From NCBI GenBank assembly GCA_033439295.1, contig JAVTLE010000019.1, positions 1 through 64,000 of the forward strand: 64,000 nucleotides of DNA, read 5' to 3'. Positions 24,274 to 38,082 of the stretch are shown here, in pieces. Position 1 is the stretch's first letter. Every line of letters starts with the position of its first letter. This stretch comes from Deuterostichococcus epilithicus. Its lineage: Eukaryota; Chlorophyta; Trebouxiophyceae; Prasiolales; Stichococcaceae. The notes beneath the pieces were generated by a model. That model worked only from the letters and a program-made list of their open reading frames with translations, made no database searches and was not told the DNA's origin. A program made the position numbers and the translations under genes.

Positions 24274-26057
24274 ATGACGCCCGTCGCTGCGCTCCTCGAA
24301 TCGCCCGCTGCTGTGGTCCCTTGCAGCTTGCGACGTGCACGAGCGCCCGCTGTCGCAGCATGCAGAATGCCAAGCTGCGCAGCCGCAGCGACGCAGTCCA
24401 CAGCTAGATGCAGAACAGCTGCTCAGCAAACCCTCGGCAGGCAGCAGGTTTGATTTGTCAAGTTTTGCCTCAATCGACTGAGGGCACCTTTCATGCGTCA
24501 TTATTATATTGGCTCACGCTGTCATGACACCTTGGAATACTTCTGAAGCAGGCGATACTGTGCCATGGCAGCCTGGTCGGCGGGCCCGGCAGATCAGTCG
24601 CCAGCATACCCTGGCGCCAGAACCAGCAGAACCAGCGCCGACAGCACCTGCGGCAGACCGCTGTCGCCAGCGCAAACCGCCACCAGTACTTCACAGACAC
24701 CGCGCTGTGGATGGGCGACGCCGTCGTGCTGCTGTGCACCCAGATGGTGTGCTGCCATGTTTTGAACCACCCCCTGCCTGGTGCTGAATGCCCGCATTCT
24801 GTGTGAGGGGCTGCAGATCGACGGAGCTGCAGCCTGGAGGCACCCTCGGAGGCTTACCTCGCATCGTTTGCAATTTGCGTGCGAGGGCCCATGGCCCTGC
24901 AGCTGCTGGAAGCCTGTGGAGCATGGTGTCACAGCCCTGCTGGTGTGTCGCATGCAGTCCAGCGACAGGCTGCCAATGGAGAACCAGGGTGTCGTGAGCG
25001 TGCTACTGCTGACCATCTGGACGGCGGTGCGGCATCGTGTTTGTCCCTCCTGCCCTGTTTCCCGGTCCGTTTTCGACTTTCCCTGATGGCAGGCACCTCT
25101 GACTAAAGCCGGTCCGACTTTGACAGTCCACACCGCGGGTTCACTTCTCAGCAAGAGGCGTGCTTGCCGCGGCAGGTGGCGTGGACGAAGCGGGATTACA
25201 GGCTGGGTGACTCGGACTATGACGCCTGGTCAGTCGCCGCCCCGGTGGCCTCCGCTGTGCGTTCCGCAACCCTGACCTGGGTGCGCTCTCACGGCTTGGG
25301 GGTCTTCGAGGCCCCCTGACCTGCACCGGCGAGTCTCAATGCATGCTGTGTGTCTGCTCGGCCGTGCTGGTCGCACCAGCACCTCCGGGCAGGACGTCAG
25401 TCGCATCATGACGGCCGGCCGCTGTGTCAGTGGCCCGACGTCCATGGAGCGTCAAGGCACACCTTGGCTCAAGTGCCTCAACAATGGGGTGCAACACCTC
25501 CTTGCCAAAGGCTCCGCGCGAGCAGCTCGGCACCCGAACCCTTTTGGCCACGCGCAGGCCATATTCGCACCGCTGGCAGCCGCGGCATACGGCAGCCTCG
25601 CGGCGCAGCACCTGCTGAAGGTGCCGGCAGAGCTGGTGGCGCCACACCCAGTGCTGTCCGCATTCGCGAGCGGGCTGCCCTGGCTGACGGTGCGCTGCTG
25701 GCCTGGCCGCCATGCTCACGTCGTCCTCTCGCGCTGCCACCAGAGGTTCACATGTGCGACTGCATGTCTGGTGCCTTGGGGATTCATCGGCACATAATGC
25801 CGATGCAGCATTCTCGAGCTGCACTTGAGGTGTGCAGGCGGCGGCGCACCGCGGGCAGTTCACGCTCGCGCAAACACCAGCTCGAATTGCCGTGTGATCT
25901 CGACTCTGCAAACTGACGTGCACCTGCGCTGCAGACGCCGGACGCAACTGCGGGCATGGCCGCGCCAGAGGTAGAGGTCATCGTCGCTGCGCTGTTTTGC
26001 ATCGGCGCCTGGCGCGGCCTCTATTCTGCCTACCGGGCTTGGAGCAACCTGTTCTGA
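24274..26057 (+). CDS. Small membrane protein, possibly plastid-targeted, function unknown
   Basis: Five phase-0 exons (24274-24447, 24687-24746, 25152-25280, 25558-25689, 25935-26057) give 205 residues. The first exon, too short to stand out as an open frame, starts MTPVAALLESPAAVVPCSL and is rich in Ala, Arg, Ser, Thr with almost no acidic residues, as in chloroplast transit peptides. Hydrophobic stretches follow: TALWMGDAVVLLC, AIFAPLAAAAYGSLAAQHLL, and near the end VEVIVAALFCIGAWRGLYSA, ending in AYRAWSNLF. This suggests two to four membrane spans in a plastid membrane. The general layout recalls small plant plastid families such as DUF3054, but I cannot confirm that. The start codon sits 18 bases from that of the divergent minus-strand gene, so both probably share a promoter. 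Confidence 0.65.
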
Positions 26058-26540
26058 GGGCTGTCCTGAGGGCCTGCCTGGGGCGCTCTGCAAAGAATGT
26101 GCAGCGTGGAGGACGAGTGCAGGTGAAGAAGCCCTTGAGAGAAGAGAGAAGAAAGTTTGTGTCCGGACGTTGACGTTTTCGAGCTTGACGATTTGCATGA
26201 GGCTGGTTTTGAGGTGGACAATGCGCTTCAGGCAGCAGTGAGATGGCAGAAGCTGGCTGATCGTCGTCACGTCGTGACGGCAGCTCTGTCTGTATACTAC
26301 GCTATGGCTGATAAATTCGTGCTGTTGCGGCGTGCACCGCCACACCGTGTCTGCGCGTGATGATGTTCATTGCTTTTGTAAATACCAACGAGACACCTAC
26401 AACATTTGATACCCAGTCATCTGTTCATCGCAAATTCAACGCAGTTCACAGACGCCACCACAAGTCTGCACAATGTCCACCGGCAGTTCGAGATCGCAAG
26501 TTGCCCATAGGTACAATCGCCTCAGCATCAGCATTGTTGA
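26058..26540. other. Convergent intergenic spacer
   Basis: Relatively AT-rich 480 bases between the stop codons of two converging genes. A plus-strand TGTAA at 26377-26381 could serve the left-hand gene. No gene is supported. Confidence 0.5.
26377..26381 (+). terminator. Possible poly(A) signal TGTAA
   Basis: Plus-strand TGTAA 320 bases after the stop at 26057, inside the AT-rich spacer. Confidence 0.35.
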
Positions 26541-29500
26541 CTAGCCAAATATGCGCGACAGGCGACGGCGGCGGCGCGTGGACGTAAACCACCATGCTGC
26601 CACAGCGCCCAGCGCCGACAGGGAGACTCCCGCCAGGCTCACCTGCAAAACGATGCATGTTCAGCCTCTCAACACATGTCGCTGCGCACTTCAGGCAGCA
26701 GCCAGCGTCCATTCGGGTCTGGATCTGATTACAACCGTCACAACCACATGCTGACGGCGTGCACGTGCGCAACACCGCCCAAGTCAAGCGAGAGCGCACC
26801 TGCTGGAGGGTTGTCTCAGGAGCCATCAGGCTGCTCAGCGGCTTGAGCACTGCCCAGGAGCGCCCCTCGGCAGCCGCGTCGACGGCCGCCACCGGCGGGT
26901 CTGTCTCGCTGCCGCCTTCGGCTGCAGTGTTGGGTTCGATCTCGCACGCCGCAGGAGCTTCGGCCTTGTCATCCGCATGGCAGGTGCCAGAATCCCTCGC
27001 AAATGCGCCGGCCGGCTGCCCTGCTGCGCTGCCTGCCGCCACCGCTCGAAGCACGCCATTGCCGGCTTCGCTGGTGTCCGACGCTGCGCTTCTGCCGCTG
27101 CCGACGCTGCCGGCATCGCCACCGCCGGCAGGAGTCGAGTCGCTGCTGCTGGCAGCGTGACTGGCACCGCCCGTGCCGCTAGGGGCGCTGCCACCAGAGG
27201 CGCCCGCCCGGGACGCCGTCACAGCGCGCAGCAGAAGCAGCCGCACCAGGGTCGGCAGCGCCGCCAGTGCACGCGCCAGCGCCCGCAGCGGCTCGCTGAG
27301 GCCCTCCAGCGCCGTGTCGCGGCCCCACAGCACCGTGTGCCACGCCGTCGCATCGGTGCCGGCACCGACAGCTGCACTGGCCGACCCGGCAAACCTCGCC
27401 AGCAGCCCTGCAGGCGCTGCGCCGCCCCCACCTGGCACCCGGCCAGTGCCATTGACGACAGGCAGCCGCGCTGGCCGAGACAGTGCGCCGTCGGCAGGCA
27501 CGTCTGCCGCAGCGGCGACGGTGGTGGCGCCACGGGCCGACAACGGTAGCTCGAACGCCGAGGGCGACTGTTGCGGCGTGGCCAGCTGCGGGCTGGCGCG
27601 ACTGAAGCCCATTCCCGGAGCTTCGCTCCATGTGGCGGGCGTTGTGTACGCCTCGCTACCGGGGGAGGCGGCTCCGGCGGCGGCGCCAGGCGGCGAGCCG
27701 GGCGGCAGGTGGAAGTTGGCGCGGCGGGCGCGCTTGGCGGGAGGGGGCGTTGCCGGCGGCGCGGCGGCGGCTGCCGCAGCAAAGGCGCGGCTGAGGTCGC
27801 CTGAGCAGCACACGACGACATTGGTTCATGGCGCCGTCCTGTCGTCGGCTGCTGTGGAGTGGGCACCTGTTGTTCGTGTGTCCAGTTGGCGGAACAGAAG
27901 TATCTTCTCAATGAAACATCAGCCCTGAACGACCGACAGAGCAATGCTCACCGCTGCCGGCGGATGCAGAGCGGGCCTGCTGCAAGGTGGTCAGCTGCTG
28001 CTCCGCGGCGCTGGCGGAGCGTTTGAGTGCCTCCCTCTCAGCGCTGACTTCGCCCAGCCGCGCCCACAGCTCGCCCAGCGGCCGCGGCGGCATGCCAGCA
28101 TCTGCGGCAGCGCGAGCCACAGTGTCAGACGTCGGCATGGCATGGCAGAAGGTCAGAGTGGCATCAGGCATCGTTTCGGGCCACCTCCCTGCAGCTGGGC
28201 CACTTCCCGCTGCCCGGCAGCCGTGGCGTACTCAAAGCGCCCAGCTCGGTCTGCCCCGATCATGAATGAAGGCTGGTTTAAGGCTGCTGCCAGTCGGAAC
28301 TTCTGCGGCATCAGCCTACTGCAGGTCCCCTGCAGCCTCCCACCTTCAGGCACGGCGCCGGCACCAGGCGTCCCGGCCCTGCCGGCGGCGCGCGCCGCGG
28401 CGGCCGCGGCCGCCCGCGCGGCAGACTCTGCCTCCAGTAGCTGCCGCCACAGCTCAGCCAGACCCGGCGCATCAGCGCCGGCGGTGCGCTTCGCCACCTC
28501 TCGAGCTGCGTCCCGCNCGGCCCTGCGTCGATGGCCACACTAGGCATCAAATTTCCAAAGGTCCAGAACATGCGCACATGCAGTCGAGGTTTCAAACCCC
28601 CCCCCCCCCCAGAATGCAGCCAGACTCGTGCAGTGACCGCTGGATAATGGCCCACATCTCAATACCGAGCCTCAGCTGGATCACCTCGTTGCCTCCAGCT
28701 CCTGTTGCAGCGCCGCCATTGCGGCCGCATCAGGGGCGTGCTGCTGAGCAAGCGCAGCTGCATCATTCACGGGCGCCGGCGCCACACCGCCCTGCGGAGG
28801 TAGCCACGCTGCCGTTGGCGAGATGTGCGCCGCAGCGCCGCCGCCGCTGTTCGCCAGGTCGGCAGCGCTGCTGCATGCGCCGAGGCGGTCCGCCGGTGGA
28901 CTCCCGGCACACCCCCACCGGTCGAACGCGGCGCTGGCGGCGCGGGCATGGCTGCCGCTGCGGACCGGCAGGCCGATGGGCGAAGGCGAGGGCGAATGCG
29001 AGCGAGGGGTGCGAGAGGCTCCGCGGGGGCTGTGCAGCGGCGTGCCGGCGGCGCTGTTCGCAATCGCTGTCTGCATGAGCGTCGCCTGCGCAGCCACCGC
29101 AGCGTCCCTTGTTGTCGAGGAGGTTCGAGCGCTGCAGCCTGCTTCTGCACCTCCATAAACCACCTCCCTAAACGCATGTTGGCCGTTGAACAAAGCCGGC
29201 TACCCTGCCCGGGTTCCGGCAGGGTCGCAGAGCTGCCGTGCGCACCTGCAGCGCCACCAGCAGGCGCTGGGACTCGGCCTTCTGGCGCTCGGCCAGCTCG
29301 GCGCGGCGCTCGGCGGCGTCGACCGGCGCCGACTGGCCCAGCAGCTGCGCCTGCAGCTCCTCGATGTCCGGCGCCTCCTCCCGGCTGCCCTGCGCCTGCT
29401 GGTGATGCGTTCAGGCATCGGTCTGTTTCTAGAGGCTGTTGCATGGTCATCCCACACATGGCATGCTGCCTGCCAGCTGGCGGCACGAGCAGGATGTCTG

Positions 29501-30986
29501 GGCTGGCAAGGCGGAAGGTTTGGTCCGCCACGGTGTGTTGGTGCTTTGAGCACCTGACTTCTGCACCAGCGGATGAAAACGCAACCAGCGTGCAGAAGCT
29601 CAGCGACACACCTGGCGGTCATCCAGCTCTGCACTTGTCGCCGCCAGCTGGCCCTCCAGCTCGGCGATGCGCCGCCGCGCCGCGGCCAGCGCCTCGCCGC
29701 CACCCTGCTGCCCAGCCGCCGCCGCCGCCACCGCCGCCGCCGCCGCTTCCGGCGCGGCTGCCTCCTCGGACACTGCCCGGCTGCCTGCCACATGCGCGCC
29801 AGCGGCCCTGCCGGCACCGCTCCCCGCCGCCCCATCGAGCCTCTTGCTGGGGGAGCCGGGAGCGGACGTCGGCGCAGAGCCGGGGGTTGAGGCAGGCTGC
29901 GCAGCGGGCGTGGATGCACCAGACACAGCATCAGCGCCGACGCCCACGGCGGCGGCAGCGGCCTCTGCTGCGGCTGCGCGCCGCTCAGCGGCATCCCGGG
30001 CCCACGCAGCGACGCGCGCGGCACCCTCGGCCGCCGCAAGGGCGGCCCGCAGCTGCGCCATGGTCTGCAGCGGCGGGGCCATGTGTGAGTCGCATGACAC
30101 CAATGCTGTCTGCACTCACGCCTGGATGCAGGTCTGAGGACAGGCCCAGCCGGGCTGTGCGCTCGAAAGAACTCGAGTGTCCATATCCAGCTGGCATGTA
30201 CACTGGGCAGCTGTGATCTGGGCCGTGCGTCCCGCACGCCGGACGATCATCCGCCGTACCTGCGCGGGCGCGTCGCCGCCGCCGTTGCTACTGGGTGCCC
30301 AGATGGCAGCGCCCGAGTCCTCCTCGTCGCCAGAGGTGATGGAGGGCGTCACTGAGGAGCCGGCCAGCAGGGGGAAGCCGGCCAGCCGCGCCCGTGCGGC
30401 GCGGCGGGCTGGCGACGCGGCCTCTCGACTGCAGCGCAAGTCGTTTCACGTGTTTCCAATTGGATGGCGGAGCTCTGGGTGACGACAACAGTGATGCAGC
30501 TGTGCAGATGCAATGCTGCAGCTGACGCAGGCAACGCTGGCAAAACTCCCATTTCCTGCCTTTCAAAAAAGTACACGGCCAGCACTGTGTGTCGGATTGC
30601 CTGTGCACACGCACGGCTCACGTCTGCGGCGAGGCCGGCTGATAGCTTGTGGGCGCCGGGCTGATGGCATGGCTGTGGACACTGCCACCAGGACGCTTGC
30701 CGTGCTCGCCGCCGTCCCCTGCAGCAGCGGCCGCCGCCAGCCCGACGCCGGCAAAGCCCCCGCGCTGCTGCGACAGTCGGGACCGGCCACCGGTCAGCGC
30801 NGCGACAGCGGCGCCGGATCCCGGCCCGCGCTGCGACTGCAGCATCGCAACCAGCGACGCCAGGCCCCGCGGGTTGCTGCCGTCATCCCTCCCGACGCTG
30901 CTGGCACTGTCATCTGCCGGCCGCCTGCCAAACAGGCCGGACCGTCCTACACAGCCATCCAGGTCACTGGGCACCACTCGCAGCAA
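26541..30986 (-). CDS. Alanine-rich coiled-coil protein with C-terminal membrane anchor
   Basis: I do not recognise this gene as a named family. Probable exons on the minus strand begin at 30986 (MLRVVPSDLDG), with further exons near 30439-30255, 30063-29615, 29400-29225, 29135-28680, 28510-28320 and 28110-27930. The firm ones are about 27801-26800 and 26642-26541. Several exons encode heptad-patterned segments (AAARRRIAELEGQLAATSAE; LRAALAAAEGAARVAAW; LWARLGEVSAEREALKRS; AMAALQQELEATR) separated by low-complexity Ala/Ser/Pro/Gly linkers. The last exon reads VSLAGVSLSALGAVAAWWF then an arginine cluster and the stop, i.e. a single membrane span close to the C-terminus. This layout resembles golgins and other tail-anchored tethers, so a Golgi or ER tether is a reasonable guess, not a finding. 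Two N bases (28517 and 30801) fall inside. Confidence 0.7.
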
Positions 30987-32183
30987 GTGTGTTTTTCTCC
31001 AAATACTCTTCTGTTTCCTTGCACGTCACGGCCTACACATGAGCTTGCCACGCGTGCAGTGCTTCAGTTGTCAAGCATGGTGCCTCTAAGCAGGCCACCC
31101 ACATGCCCGAAGCACACGGTCCTAATCGCGCGCGTGACCTGTCCAAGCACAAACCTTCCATGGCGAGCCAGACGCTAGACAGGCGCTGCTGAGGAGGACG
31201 CCGCTGCTGGCGTCCAGTCACGGGCTCACATGCCTGCACATTGCGATGCAGCACACGTGCTTCGGGGAAACTCGATGACCAAGGACAATCATCTGCGACA
31301 TGGGTTGCAGTTTAGGGGACACACGGAAGGCAAGTAACGGAATCGGGGACGTAAGCCATGCGCAAGCGTGCGCCTGCAGAAGGCAACAGAACAGCGAGCT
31401 TCCTTGGCTGTCAGGGGTGGCAAACATGCCTCGCCGGCAGCGGGAGCCTTCGCAGGATGTTCGATGTCACACCTGCGCACCAGATGCTCCAAGAGCGTTG
31501 GTCCCGCGCGTTCAGCAGCTTCCTGCACCACATGCAGATCTACACCCGTGCATTTCTTCGCTCGCGGCGCTGCAAAGGCGGGGTTGCACGGCCTCGCAGG
31601 GCAGCAGCAGTATGTCTGACCTGGCAAAAGAAGATCCACGTGGGTACAGCACAGGGTGCCCTCAGCACGGGTGTTGGCTTGCAACCATGGTATCTTTCAA
31701 CTGCTGTCAACAACCGTGCCGGCGGTCAGGCAAAACACAAGAAGTCTACATGCACATCTTTGGAGTGACGTCGTTCGATCGAACTAGCATATATATAGGT
31801 GCTGCTGTCAGGCATGAGAGCGTCTGATTATTGCCAGCACCGCGGCGGCACAGGCGCTCCGCCTGCAGAGCCAACTCAGGCTGCCAAGACACGCTGCAGA
31901 CGACAGTCCTGTAAGCGTGGGTGTGTCCACCGATACAACACTTGACACATAGAACTGTGTCAATTCGCAAATGCATCGCAATGCCAATGCAATGTGGTTC
32001 CAGTACTTGTGCAGCAAAATAAACAGATTGTGCAGCAAAATAAACAGATAACACCAAACGTAAACCACCAACGGCTGCTCTGACTGAGTAGGAGCCGAGC
32101 TGCTGATTGAGCTCAGACTGTGCTTGCGCATGACGTTTCAGGAATTGGAAGACGATGTCCACGCCGCTGTTCCTGGGCGGCCG
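30987..32183. other. Intergenic region between coiled-coil gene and CNOT11
   Basis: About 1.2 kb upstream of the coiled-coil gene and downstream of CNOT11. It holds a 21-base perfect tandem duplication (separate entry) and a TATATATA stretch at about 31789-31797 that fits neither gene's start well. Open frames here lack recognisable domains. Confidence 0.5.
32007..32048. repeat. Perfect 21-base tandem duplication
   Basis: Two identical adjacent 21-base copies containing GCAGCAAAATAAACAGA, located about 140 bases beyond the CNOT11 stop codon. Confidence 0.9.
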
Positions 32184-35056
32184 TCAGCTAGGCCCCGCCG
32201 CAGCGAGCTGAGCCTCGCCACCCTCCAACGACTTCAGCAGCCGGAATAGGGCCGCCGCCTCCCTGCACCAAGCAGGCGCAAGCGACCCATTAACGCGAGT
32301 TCCCATGAACGTACAGTGCAGGCGTGTTGTAAGAAAGAGTGGGGACTCCAGACATATCAGCGAACACAGGTGGCCGCAGTGTACGAGTCAGTGCCGCTGC
32401 ATGCAGTGAAGACCGCCTGCGGCACAGCATTCGGCCGCCCCTATGCATGCTCAGAGGCGGCGTCGGGAAGCACTTTGCGAGGGTTTTGTGGGGTTTTGGG
32501 CACGCCTGACGCGGGAGAATTGGATGCAGAACGCCTGGGCCTCCACCAGCAGCGGCGCCACCTCGGGCAGCCGCGAGCGCACCAGCGCCGTCATGAAGAC
32601 GCACACCAGACGCACCCGACGCGCCGCCGTGTTTGCGTCCTGCAGGCCGCCCAGTCGCACGTGGGCCATTCACACGTTGGCACTGATGCGGCTCCTCAAC
32701 TTCATGAGTTCTGCACAGCGTTGACCCTGCGAGCTGGCCAGGGTGTGCTGGATGTACAGGCACAGGCGCGCGGCCTGCAGGAAGGTGGGGGCCCGGATCA
32801 TGCAGCACTCCGGGCCTTCAGAGGCACTGCAGAGTGCAGCATCTCCAAGCTGCACAAGCTGCGGCGCCAGGCGGCTGCCGCCGCACTGGCTCGGCCTCGC
32901 AGGAGGCGATGCAGTTGGCGAGGTAGGCTTGCAGGAAGCCGGGCGGCAGCGGGCCCGGCCGCGCCGCCAGCCGGCTGACCACCTCCAGGGACTGCAGCCC
33001 CACCTCCATGCACGCCAAGGCAGAAAAGTGCGCCTCCGCCTGCTGCAGCCAAGGCCGGCAGGCGTTTGTCAATCGAGCTTTGACCTCGCAGTTGCAGGAA
33101 AGGCCGACTGTTCTTGCGGTCAGAGTGCCTTTCGGCAGGCTGCCCAGCCATGCGCCGTCTGGAATATCTGCTTGCTGCAAAAGCACATCCGCACCGGCAC
33201 ACCAAGAGGCATGCATCATGTACGCGCAAGCGAGTCGCGAACCGAAACAAGCGCAGAATGTCATCTGCCAACTTGACGCACCTCCGGCGCGCCGATCATG
33301 GCGAGCAGCAGCTGGGCCGCAAGGCCCGCGTTGTGCAGCACCAGCATTGTCAGCTGCTGCGGGCCCGGTGCGATGTGCACCGCTGCCGCTTCGTCCGCCT
33401 GCAGCGCTGCGGTTGCCGCTTGCGCCTCTGTCGGCGCCAAGGGCCGCTGCATTGACGGATCGAGGAGTGACTTCATCGGTGTTGGGCAAATGGTGACCAC
33501 TGCGGAAGGCATCGAACCTCAACACTGCATTTCTGTCGAAATTCAGCAACAGAGATGCGGCTTGGAGATCCAGCTCGTATGTCGGTCGGTGGGGTCAAGC
33601 TGCACACCTCAGTGCCGTGCGCAATGATCTCCCGTGCAGCTCGTAACCCCTCATCCAGCTGGCTGTCATTGTCAGCCTGCTGCTGTGCCGAGTCCAGCCA
33701 TGCCAGCTCGCTCGGCTGCGCCGCCAGCGGCATCGGCGGCGGCGCGTGGCACCAGAGCAGCGGCGGCCCGCCCAGCAGCAGGTCTCTGTATGCTGAGACC
33801 TCGTCAGCGGACTCTGTCGCCTCTCGCTTCCTGTACAGCAGGACCACGCTGTGTCTTGAAGGTGTAGGCATGCACACCGAACTTCAAATGGAGCGGAGCC
33901 GTCATGTCGAATAATCTGCTCAGGTTGCCAAGCGGCCGCGTGTTCCGACACACATGCTGCCTGCTCATGTACTCGTCAGAGTACGCCAAAAGCTGCCCCA
34001 CGCATCCGGGTTCACCTGCTTAGCGCCAGGCGCAGTTGGTCACGCGAGCAGAGCCCCGGCGCTTGCACCGGACCGCCCTCGCTCAGCCACCGCCCTGGCG
34101 TCAGACCATCAACCTGTGCAGTAGAGCGAGTCACAGCACTTTGTGCTGGTGAACCTCAGATGGTCGTGCGCAGCCATGTTGCAGCCTGTGATCAGCCGGC
34201 TACCGCAAGGGCAGAATATTCACTCACACGAGGCTGACATGCAGGCTTGTACAGTGACTGATTGACGAGTCAGGCAAGCGAGCAATGGCTTGGAGACAGC
34301 AGAGGAGACGTGAAATTCACACGCACCAGGCCGGCGGTGCCGCTGTGCAGCAGCAGGCAGCGCACAAATGCAGCGTCGCAGCTGGATGGTCGCTCCTCTG
34401 CCAGCGCAGCCTGCACACATGTACAGATAGGTTTGAGCATCGGCTGTGGCCCAGCATCTGCGCAGCATGGCACTCACAGATAGATCAGCCGCTACGAAAA
34501 GCTCCACTCGAGGGCGTCGCCGGCATACCTCCACGAGGAAGGCATCGAAGGTGTCGGCGCGCAGCCCAGGCACCAGCGCGGCGGCCGTAGCCAGCAGGTG
34601 GTACCCTGGCAACCTGTCCTCCCATGCCACAGGGTAGCCCTCCTGCACATCCGTTCCAGTCATCTTGCCCACGGAACCAGAACAGCACAGGCAATGCCGA
34701 GCTCGATGCTGATGATGACGCCGATGCTATCTGCGAGCCGGTGCCCCAGGGGGCGCCAGGGCGGCTGCGGCTGTCCTTGCGTGCAGGCATGCAAACGATC
34801 ATCATTGGCTGCAGCCCTACCGGCTGATATCCTCCAGCATCCACATCAGGCATTCATGACAAGCCAACCTCGTGTGGACGTTGCGCACCCTAAGCACCAC
34901 CAGCAGGCACGCCAGTGCATGGAACTTGGCGGCATCGCCAGAAAATGCCGTGCAAAAGGCCGCGCCGATCTCCCGCAGCGGCCTGCTGGCGGAATGCTCC
35001 AGCAGAGCCTCCAGCGTTGCCAGGGTGCGCTCGTCCACCAGCGGCATGGCCGCCAT
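32184..35056 (-). CDS. CNOT11: CCR4-NOT complex subunit 11
   Basis: It is a subunit of the cytoplasmic/nuclear CCR4-NOT deadenylase, where CNOT11 with CNOT10 docks on the CNOT1 N-terminus. The first exon is 35056-34821 (MAAMPLVDERTLATLEALLE; AKFHALACLLVVLRVRNVHT). Middle exons carry YHLLATAAALVPGLRADTF (~34,570), CDAAFVRCLLLHSGTAGL (~34,350) and PSELAWLDSAQQQADNDSQL (~33,690). The conserved C-terminal domain follows: SLEVVSRLAARPGPLPPGFL and AYLANCIASCE (~32,930), LVCVFMTALVRSRLP and VEAQAFCIQFSRV (~32,540), and EAAALFRLLKSLEGGE in the last exon ending 32184. These match animal CNOT11 segment by segment. Joining FSRV to REAAALF keeps frame only if the intron begins GC (GTCAG|GCGTGC at 32506), another GC-AG intron. 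Middle exon borders are approximate. Confidence 0.9.
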
Positions 35057-35666
35057 TCTATCGGCGTGCCCGGCGACCGAAAATGTTTGATCAGATATTG
35101 GAGCTTGCTACGGTGCAGAATGGGGGACAGGAGACACTGTTGGCTGCGATCTGCATCTTGCTCGTCTCACAACGCATCAAAGCAGGTTGTGCACCCGTCG
35201 GATCACTCGGATCCCTTGCAAGAGCTCGGATTACCACCCGGCCACCAGCGAGGCACCGGCGATGCGAACGCGCCGCTTCCCGACGAACAGTAGCAATGTG
35301 CCTGATCTCAGCAGTTGAGGGAGTCAGCCAATTGACAGTGTAACACCGCAAATCAGTTTCGGATTCCCGAACACAAGCGCGGGAAGGACGGGACTCCAGA
35401 AGTGGCAGCTCGCAAAACCCTATTGAAGCCAGTGCCTTTGAAGCGGTGCAAGCGCCCGGCCGCGGCACAGTGGCAGTCACACCCTACGACACTCGCCTGC
35501 AGCATTCTGTCCGGCACTCGGCCAGCGTAGCGAAATTTAGCAGCGCATCTGGCCATCGCGCAGGCAGCAGTGAGCCAATAGATTGGGCAGCGGTCGCTGG
35601 ACAGCTGACTCCCTGTGACGCACCCGGCAGCTTGCTAGAAGGCAGCGCCGCCTGCGAGGCGCCACC
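35057..35666. promoter_or_regulatory. Divergent promoter region, CNOT11 / Rab11
   Basis: Head-to-head 610-base spacer between two start codons. No obvious TATA box is seen, and there are no supported genes within. Confidence 0.45.
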
Positions 35667-37467
<1,801 letters not shown>

Positions 37468-37835
37468 AACCGCAGCGTGGGGTCGGTGGCATGAGGGCCA
37501 CTGCCCACGAGCCTCGGCAGCTGCGCTTCAGCAGGGCGCTCGGGTGTTCGAGCGGGTCTCGACAACCGCCGACAGTCTGGCGGCAAGCTGCGCGTGCAGC
37601 GCCGAAGCTGCCGGCTGCGCTGACATTGTGGAGGCTTCTTGCCGGCGCAGTCACATTCTCTGATGTGCCGTGCGCATGCGCAGCAGCAGCGATGGTAATA
37701 CGTAGTGTGCGCAACCGGTGGACGCGCACGGTGTCGCTGCTGAAGCCCCCGTCTCGCACTCGTCTCGCGATGTTCTGCAGGACTCTGGCTGGTGTGCAAG
37801 TCCCCTTTCGTGCTCTAGAGCTAGGTAGCGCCTGG

Positions 37836-37840
37836 TGTAA
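37836..37840 (+). terminator. Possible poly(A) signal TGTAA of Rab11
   Basis: Plus-strand TGTAA about 370 bases after the Rab11 stop codon, a plausible 3'-UTR length for green algae. Confidence 0.4.
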
Positions 37841-38040
37841 TGCCGTGTGTCATCAGCTGCTCCCTTTCTGACAAGCTTGAACCGTTAACGCCATTCCTGC
37901 CCGAGCTTTCTTGCAAGTGAACGCTGAGCTTCACTGCCTGCGCCATGGCAAGGGGCAGACCACAATTCGCACAGTCCGCCGCTTTACCGCAGTTTGCAAT
38001 GCGACCGGCCAGAAATGTTGCACCGCTTCACAAAGGTGCC

Positions 38041-38082
38041 TGCGTCGCCAAAGTTGAAATCTGCGTCGCCAAAGTTGAAATC
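38041..38082. repeat. Perfect 21-base tandem duplication
   Basis: Two identical adjacent 21-base copies containing GCGTCGCCAAAGTTGAAATC in an otherwise unremarkable intergenic region. Confidence 0.9.

Noticed and set aside
27173-27928. Plus-strand open frame of about 250 codons
   Set aside because: It is the antisense shadow of the large exon of the coiled-coil gene, whose minus frame runs into a membrane exon with good splice sites.
28599-28612. Run of about 14 C bases
   Set aside because: A homopolymer in an intron or gap; no structure beyond low complexity, and length may be a sequencing artefact.
31789-31797. TATATATA stretch as a promoter
   Set aside because: It is about 800 bases from the nearest start codon on either strand, so no gene start fits; a similar stretch at 23949 lies inside an intron.
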